Assembly (NCBI GenBank): GCA_942493305.1
Contig: OW818686.1
Location: forward strand, 62,001 to 126,000
Origin: UBA7672 sp030824255
Lineage (GTDB): Bacteria > Pseudomonadota > Alphaproteobacteria > Caulobacterales > Hyphomonadaceae
Length of the DNA: 64,000 nucleotides
Direction of reading: 5' to 3'
In this document: one piece after another, positions 60,287-64,000 of the stretch
Layout: each line of letters begins with the position of its first letter
Numbering within the stretch: position 1 is the stretch's first letter
Program-made: the position numbers and the translations under genes
Notes under the pieces: model-generated
Database searches by the model: none
What the model was told of the DNA's origin: nothing
Seen by the model: only the letters and a program-made list of their open reading frames with translations

Positions 60287-61236
60287 GCACGACGCCGATT
60301 GCTGTCGGGCTGTCGGCGGTGATCGTCGCTGCTGACGGGAAGGCGCCGTATGCGCTGACGACGCGGCATGGCGATGTGGCGGGACTGCCGCACGGCCGGT
60401 TCGATCCGAAGGGGCACCGCACGTTTGAACTCGGCCTGCGCGACTGGGTGCGGGCGCAGACGGGTTTCGAGCCGGGCTATGTGGAGCAGCTCTACACCTT
60501 TGGCGACCTGGGTCGCGAGTTGCCGCAGGCAGAGCTCGGCGACGCGCCGAGCGGGGCGCGGCTGATCTCCGTCGGCTATCTCGGTCTGACGCCGGAGCGC
60601 ACGGACATTGCAGGCTTTGATGCGGTGTGGCGCGACTGGTATCGGCATTTTCCGTGGGAGGATCATCGCGAGGGACGGCCTGCCCTGATCGATGGCGCGC
60701 TGGCGCCGGCGCTGCGTAGCTGGGCGGAGCATGGCGGCAAGCAGGCGGCGACGCGGCTGTCGCGCATCGAGCTGGCCTTCGGTCTCGACGGGCGGCCGTG
60801 GATCGAGGAGCGGACGCTGGAGCGGTATGAGTTGCTCTACGAGGCAGGGCTGGCGACCGAGGCGATGCGCGATTCAGGCGGCAAGCCCTCGCGGTTGTCG
60901 CCGGCGGTGCTGGGCGAACCGATGATGTCGGATCACCGGCGGATTCTCGCGACGGCGATCGGCCGGCTGCGGGGCAAGATCAAGTATCGGCCCGTTGTGT
61001 TCGAGCTGATGCCGGAGCGGTTCACGCTGCTGGAGTTGCAGAAGGTGGTGGAGTCGCTGCTGGGCCTGCCGCTGCACAAGCAGAATTTCCGGCGCGCGCT
61101 CAATCATTCGGGGCTGGTGGTGGGGCTCGACGTGTTTTCGCAGACGACCGGTGGGCGGCCCGCCGAGCTGTTCCGCTTCCGCCGCGAGGCGCTGCGGGAG
61201 GGCCATGCGACGGGCGTGCAGACGCCGCGCGGGTAG
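60283..61236 (+). CDS. nadQ: NadQ-like Nudix-related transcriptional regulator of NAD synthesis
   Basis: A 317-residue protein with an N-terminal Nudix-like domain whose catalytic box is degenerate (G..F...RTFELGLRDWVRAQTG instead of GX5EX7REUXEEXGU), so it senses rather than hydrolyses. A long C-terminal part contains a winged-helix-type segment (FTLLELQKVVESLLGLPLHKQNFRRALNHSG). This layout beside nadA-nadB matches the COG4111/NadQ regulators described for alphaproteobacterial NAD genes; the name rests on architecture and context. Its probable operators lie at 61383-61403 and 61462-61482. Coupled to the Sel1 gene by ATGA. Confidence 0.85.
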   Translation: MSTTPIAVGLSAVIVAADGKAPYALTTRHGDVAGLPHGRFDPKGHRTFELGLRDWVRAQTGFEPGYVEQLYTFGDLGRELPQAELGDAPSGARLISVGYLGLTPERTDIAGFDAVWRDWYRHFPWEDHREGRPALIDGALAPALRSWAEHGGKQAATRLSRIELAFGLDGRPWIEERTLERYELLYEAGLATEAMRDSGGKPSRLSPAVLGEPMMSDHRRILATAIGRLRGKIKYRPVVFELMPERFTLLELQKVVESLLGLPLHKQNFRRALNHSGLVVGLDVFSQTTGGRPAELFRFRREALREGHATGVQTPRG

Positions 61237-61382
61237 ATACGCCGAAAGCTCCACGACGCGGGAGCGTCTGGAGCGACGTGTCGCGCCGCTGACGCGTCGC
61301 GTTGCCGGGCGGGAGCCCGGCGGTCCAGGGCCGGCGTGTGGGAGATAAATCTCGACAGGGATCGGTATCTGTGACACTCTAG

Positions 61383-61403
61383 TTATGCTCAAGTTGAGTT
61401 TAA
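61383..61403. promoter_or_regulatory. Probable NadQ operator 1
   Basis: TTATGCTCAAGTTGAGTTTAA at 61383-61403 has arms CTCAA and TTGAG about a central G, and TTA/TAA ends. It shares TTATGCTCA with operator 2. The centres of the two sites are 79 bp apart. Confidence 0.65.
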
Positions 61404-61427
61404 GTGGTGCTGAGCAATTGGAGACGA

Positions 61428-61451
61428 CCGTTCACTTGAACGGCGTTTTTT
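61428..61451 (+). terminator. Intrinsic terminator between the two nad operators
   Basis: A palindromic stem CCGTTCA-CT-TGAACGG (61428-61443) is followed by CGTTTTTT (61444-61451). It lies 46 bp before the nadA ATG. It may end the nadQ transcript, or act as an attenuator in a nadA leader. Confidence 0.75.
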
Positions 61452-61461
61452 CGGGGCCACC

Positions 61462-61482
61462 TTATGCTCATACTGAGCACAA
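61462..61482. promoter_or_regulatory. Probable NadQ operator 2
   Basis: A perfect palindrome TGCTCA-TAC-TGAGCA at 61465-61479 within TTATGCTCATACTGAGCACAA. It ends only about 15 bp before the nadA ATG and just before the AGGAGG ribosome-binding site, so a bound repressor would block the start of transcription or elongation. Confidence 0.7.
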
Positions 61483-61496
61483 GACAGGAGGCTTAC

Positions 61497-62639
61497 ATGG
61501 CCCGCGTCATCGAGTTTGGCCAAGGCTGCGATATTCCAGCGGCCCGCCTTCGCCCTTCCGCGGCGGAGCAGCGGGGCCTTGCCTATGACGCCGAGGTGAA
61601 AGCCGCGACGGACCACCTGTACGAGCAGGTGAAGGACTTCATCACGCCGATGGAGTGGCCTGCGGTGGCCCCGCTGGTGTTCCACATCAACAAGCTGAAG
61701 AAGGCCAGAAACGCCGTCATCCTGGCGCACAACTACATGACGCCGGACGTGTTCAGGCTGGTGGGTGATTTCCGCGGGGACTCGCTGCAGCTGGCGCGTG
61801 AAGCCGCCGTGACGGACGCCACGGTGATCGTGCAGGCGGGCGTGCACTTCATGGCCGAAACATCGAAAATCCTGAGCCCTGACAAGACAGTGCTGATCCC
61901 GGACATGCGGGCGGGCTGTTCGCTGGCCGCATCCATCACGGGCGCGGACGTGCGCCTGATCCGCGAGAAATATCCCAACCTGCCGATCGTCACCTATGTG
62001 AACACGACGGCGGACGTGAAGGCAGAATGCGACATCACCTGCACCTCGTCCAACGCGACGCAGGTAGTGGAACACATCGCAGCCGAATGGGGCGTCGACA
62101 CCGTGATCATGGTTCCCGACGAGTTCCTCGCCCGGAACGTTGCCGCCAACACGGATATCCGGATCATCGCCTGGCAGGGCCATTGCGAGGTTCACGTCAA
62201 GTTTTCGGGCGAGGACGTGCGCCAGATCCGCGAGGCGCATCCGGGCGCAATTGTGCTGGCGCACCCGGAATGTCCACCGGATGTCCTTGAAGAAGCCGAC
62301 TTTGCGGGCTCAACATCGGCCCTGTCGAGCCACGTCAGGGAATCGGGCGCCCAGAAAGTCGTCCTCCTGACCGAATGTTCGATGAGCGATAATGTCGCCG
62401 CGGACAATCCCGGCGTGGAGTTCGTGAAGCCATGCAATCTCTGCCCTCACATGAAGCGCATCTCGCTGGAGAACATCTACGACGCGCTGGTCTCGATGAA
62501 GCACGAGGTGACCGTGCCGGAGGACATCCGCGTGCGGGCGAAGGCGGCGATCGACGCCATGCTGGCGCTGGGCAAGCCGGCGACCACGCCGAAGTTCAAG
62601 GTGGGCGACGGCGTGCGCGTGCCGGTCGAGGTGATATGA
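61497..62639 (+). CDS. nadA: Quinolinate synthase
   Basis: A 380-residue [4Fe-4S] enzyme that condenses iminoaspartate (from NadB) with dihydroxyacetone phosphate to form quinolinate. Cluster ligands are C141 (AGCSLA), C230 (GHCEVH) and one of C313/C316 (CNLCPHMK); the substrate-binding HNYM (residues 78-81) and TECSMSDN are conserved. AGGAGG precedes the ATG at 61497. Its stop overlaps the next ATG (ATGA at 62636-62639). Confidence 0.96.
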   Translation: MARVIEFGQGCDIPAARLRPSAAEQRGLAYDAEVKAATDHLYEQVKDFITPMEWPAVAPLVFHINKLKKARNAVILAHNYMTPDVFRLVGDFRGDSLQLAREAAVTDATVIVQAGVHFMAETSKILSPDKTVLIPDMRAGCSLAASITGADVRLIREKYPNLPIVTYVNTTADVKAECDITCTSSNATQVVEHIAAEWGVDTVIMVPDEFLARNVAANTDIRIIAWQGHCEVHVKFSGEDVRQIREAHPGAIVLAHPECPPDVLEEADFAGSTSALSSHVRESGAQKVVLLTECSMSDNVAADNPGVEFVKPCNLCPHMKRISLENIYDALVSMKHEVTVPEDIRVRAKAAIDAMLALGKPATTPKFKVGDGVRVPVEVI

Positions 62640-63118
62640 AGCCACGTCACACGATGCGCAAAATGGTGGCAATCTTCGGATGCGCGGTGGCGCTTTCGGG
62701 GATGGCGCCAGCCGTGGCCGACGATGTGACGGGCGACTGGCTGTTCGACACGTCCAAGTTCGCGGGCGATGACTGCCAGATCTCGGGTCGCATCACCTTC
62801 ACCGCGACGCCGGTGAAGAACACCTACAACTGCGTGTTCGAGAGCGAGCAGATCTGCGGCAAGCTGAACGGCGATCTCTACATCCGCGTGCGCCAGACCT
62901 GCACGGCGCAGCGCATCGGCAAGCAGGTGGCCATCAAATCCCAGGTCGACAAGATTCTGGAGCGGCGGCCGGCCATTCCGTATCCGGAGGATTACTACCT
63001 CGCGGACAATTTCATCCTGCAGATCGCACCCAACAAGGCCGAGATGAACGGCTCCCACTATGACGAGCAACGCCAGCTCAAGGCACGGTTCTGGCGCGAC
63101 GTCGAGCTGATGTCGTAA
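62636..63118 (+). CDS. Small secreted cysteine-rich protein inserted between nadA and nadB
   Basis: A 160-residue exported protein (signal peptide to AVA-DDVTGD). The mature part is beta-rich with five cysteines (DDCQIS; NCVF; QICGK; QTCTA region) that could form disulfides, and a C-terminal strand RQLKARFWRDVEL. It resembles small periplasmic beta-sandwich proteins but I recognise no family. It is translationally coupled to nadA, although an exported protein has no obvious place in cytosolic quinolinate synthesis. Confidence 0.78.
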   Translation: MKPRHTMRKMVAIFGCAVALSGMAPAVADDVTGDWLFDTSKFAGDDCQISGRITFTATPVKNTYNCVFESEQICGKLNGDLYIRVRQTCTAQRIGKQVAIKSQVDKILERRPAIPYPEDYYLADNFILQIAPNKAEMNGSHYDEQRQLKARFWRDVELMS

Positions 63119-63137
63119 GAGCAAGAACGGGGACGGG

Positions 63138-63209
63138 ATGACGCAAGACACATTGTGGCGCTTCAGCGCCACGCGCATCCCAGCACAACAGCCGGACTGC
63201 AATCCGTGA
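63138..63209 (+). other. 23-codon ORF coupled to nadB
   Basis: An ATG at 63138, with GGGGACGGG directly upstream, opens a 23-codon frame (MTQDTLWRFSATRIPAQQPD, then CNP) that stops at 63207-63209. The stop overlaps the nadB GTG as GTGA. It contains an 8-bp hairpin GTGGCGCT-TC-AGCGCCAC (63155-63172). nadB itself has no good ribosome-binding site, so its translation may depend on this short frame. Confidence 0.55.
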
Positions 63210-64000
63210 CCACGCAACGCGACATCCTGATTGTCGGCGCGGGGCTCGCCGGTCTTTTCCTCGCGCTGAAGCTGGCGCCGCGGAAATGCACGGTGATCGC
63301 GCTTGCGCCGCTGGGCCAGGCGGCAGCCAGCGCATGGGCGCAGGGCGGGCTGGCGGCGGCCCTGTCGCCGGAGGACCTGCCCTCCCTGCATGCAAGCGAT
63401 ACGGTGGCGGCGGGCGCAGGCATCGTCGATCCGGTGGTCGCGCGGCTGATCGCGGAGGACGGGCCGCATCGCGTGCGTGACCTCCTGGAGCTTGGGGTGC
63501 CGTTCGACCGGACGGGCGATGGAGAGCTGGCGCTTTCGCTGGAGGCTGCGCACTCGCGGGCGCGGGTGGCGCGCGTCTCTGGCGACCTTGCCGGCAAGGC
63601 GATCATGGAGGCGCTGAGCTATGCCGTCGCCTCGTCCGCACACATCGAGATCATCGAGCGCGTGAAGGCGCTGGCGCTGCTGCAGGACACGAATGGCCGC
63701 GTGGCGGGCGTTCTGGCGCATGATGCGGGCGGCAAGCTGGTTGAGCTGCGCGCACGCGAGACCGTGCTGTGCGCGGGCGGATCGGGCGGGCTGTATGCGA
63801 TCACCACCAATCCGCGCTCATCCCAGGGCGATGCGATCGCGATGGCCTATACGGCGGGGGCGCTGATTGCGGACCCTGAGTTCGTGCAGTTCCATCCGAC
63901 AGCGATCGATATCGGGCGCGACCCTGCCCCGCTGGCGACAGAGGCGTTGCGTGGCGATGGCGCGCATCTGGTGGACCGGACGGGACGCGCGTTCATGAAA
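63206..64000 (+). CDS. nadB: L-aspartate oxidase, N-terminal part (runs off the window)
   Basis: The first 265 residues of a FAD enzyme that oxidises L-aspartate to iminoaspartate for NadA. The FAD-binding ILIVGAGLAGLFLALKL is at residues 7-23; the succinate-dehydrogenase-like body shows ASAWAQGGLAAAL, CAGGSGGLYAITTNP, SQGDAIAMAYTAGA and FVQFHPTAI. The GTG start at 63206 is the only codon placing the FAD fold at the N-terminus, and it overlaps the stop of a 23-codon ORF. The gene continues beyond position 64000; nadC is expected next. Confidence 0.93.
   Translation, partial: MTTQRDILIVGAGLAGLFLALKLAPRKCTVIALAPLGQAAASAWAQGGLAAALSPEDLPSLHASDTVAAGAGIVDPVVARLIAEDGPHRVRDLLELGVPFDRTGDGELALSLEAAHSRARVARVSGDLAGKAIMEALSYAVASSAHIEIIERVKALALLQDTNGRVAGVLAHDAGGKLVELRARETVLCAGGSGGLYAITTNPRSSQGDAIAMAYTAGALIADPEFVQFHPTAIDIGRDPAPLATEALRGDGAHLVDRTGRAFMK

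Larger units (their letters stand above)
61237..61496 (+). other. nadQ-nadA intergenic control region
   Basis: 260 bp holding, in order, a GC-rich stem GCCGGGC-GGGA-GCCCGGC (61304-61321), operator 1, an intrinsic terminator and operator 2. No gene. The promoter of nadA is not obvious: no good -35/-10 pair fits cleanly either upstream or downstream of the terminator. Confidence 0.6.

Noticed and set aside
61389..62264. 291-codon open frame antisense to nadA
   Set aside because: A His/Arg-rich shadow of nadA; it also runs through the operator-terminator region.
1..64000. CRISPR array, insertion sequences, prophage, rRNA operon
   Set aside because: I looked for regularly spaced repeats, transposase or integrase motifs, phage structural genes and rRNA sequence on both strands and saw none.

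Overview
The window is a 64-kb piece of high-GC (by eye), gene-dense chromosome from an alphaproteobacterium. The family mix fits the Caulobacterales/Hyphomonadaceae side of the class: a methionine synthase split into two proteins under a SahR-type regulator, MlaA/MlaC, a TIGR02301 protein, a NadQ-like regulator beside nadAB, an RpoH sigma factor and a TonB-dependent receptor. The class is well supported; the family is an inference. Almost everything is housekeeping or ordinary accessory metabolism. I saw no transposase, integrase, phage block, CRISPR array or rRNA. One tRNA (Leu, anticodon TAA) is present.

Layout. 1-6 kb: HNH nuclease, AlkA-like glycosylase, a long inverted-repeat element, AHSA1 protein, BLUF photoreceptor, cell-wall amidase, EamA permease and a TerB/DnaJ protein. 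6-14.5 kb: RhlE-type RNA helicase with a recognisable promoter and long leader, HI0933-type flavoprotein, TonB-dependent receptor, and an unrecognised pair of membrane-anchored proteins. 14.4-20.7 kb: a tightly packed methionine-cycle operon, sahR-metF-metH(N)-PPOX-metH(C), with a strong palindromic operator at its head. 20.7-31 kb: mlaA-mlaC, small secreted proteins, MFS and PQQ-type dehydrogenase genes, an Fe-S scaffold with one ligand missing, a DUF1543/hydrolase pair, a CHAD/lipoprotein pair, exoD and cysS. 31-42 kb: folE, several lipoproteins, hisI, a serine hydrolase, an alcohol dehydrogenase, a hybrid histidine kinase, PhoD and an RluD-like pseudouridine synthase. 42-51 kb: a lipoprotein, a TonB-C-domain lipoprotein, a frameshifted EF-hand gene, rpoH with a classic terminator, cytochrome P450, PaaI thioesterase, and divergent moaC/moeA. 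51-64 kb: tRNA-Leu, TIGR02301, a membrane hybrid kinase, a ThDP enzyme, a voltage-gated-type ion channel with a zinc-ribbon tail, a dihydroorotase-like enzyme, and a run HD-PTP-Sel1-nadQ-nadA-(secreted protein)-nadB that leaves the window inside nadB.

How genes work together. The methionine operon encodes both halves of B12-dependent methionine synthase plus the reductase that makes its methyl donor; SahR would repress it until S-adenosylhomocysteine accumulates. The NAD genes make quinolinate from aspartate; two matching palindromes and an intrinsic terminator lie between nadQ and nadA. moaC and moeA serve molybdenum cofactor synthesis from a shared 55-bp intergenic region.

The observations I rate highest are the SahR operator overlapping the start codon, the nadQ-nadA control region with a terminator between two operators, the 23-codon ORF coupled to nadB, the EF-hand frameshift, the PPOX gene inserted between the metH halves, and the unknown gene pair at 12.5-14.4 kb. 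I did not find a convincing wholly new multi-gene system.
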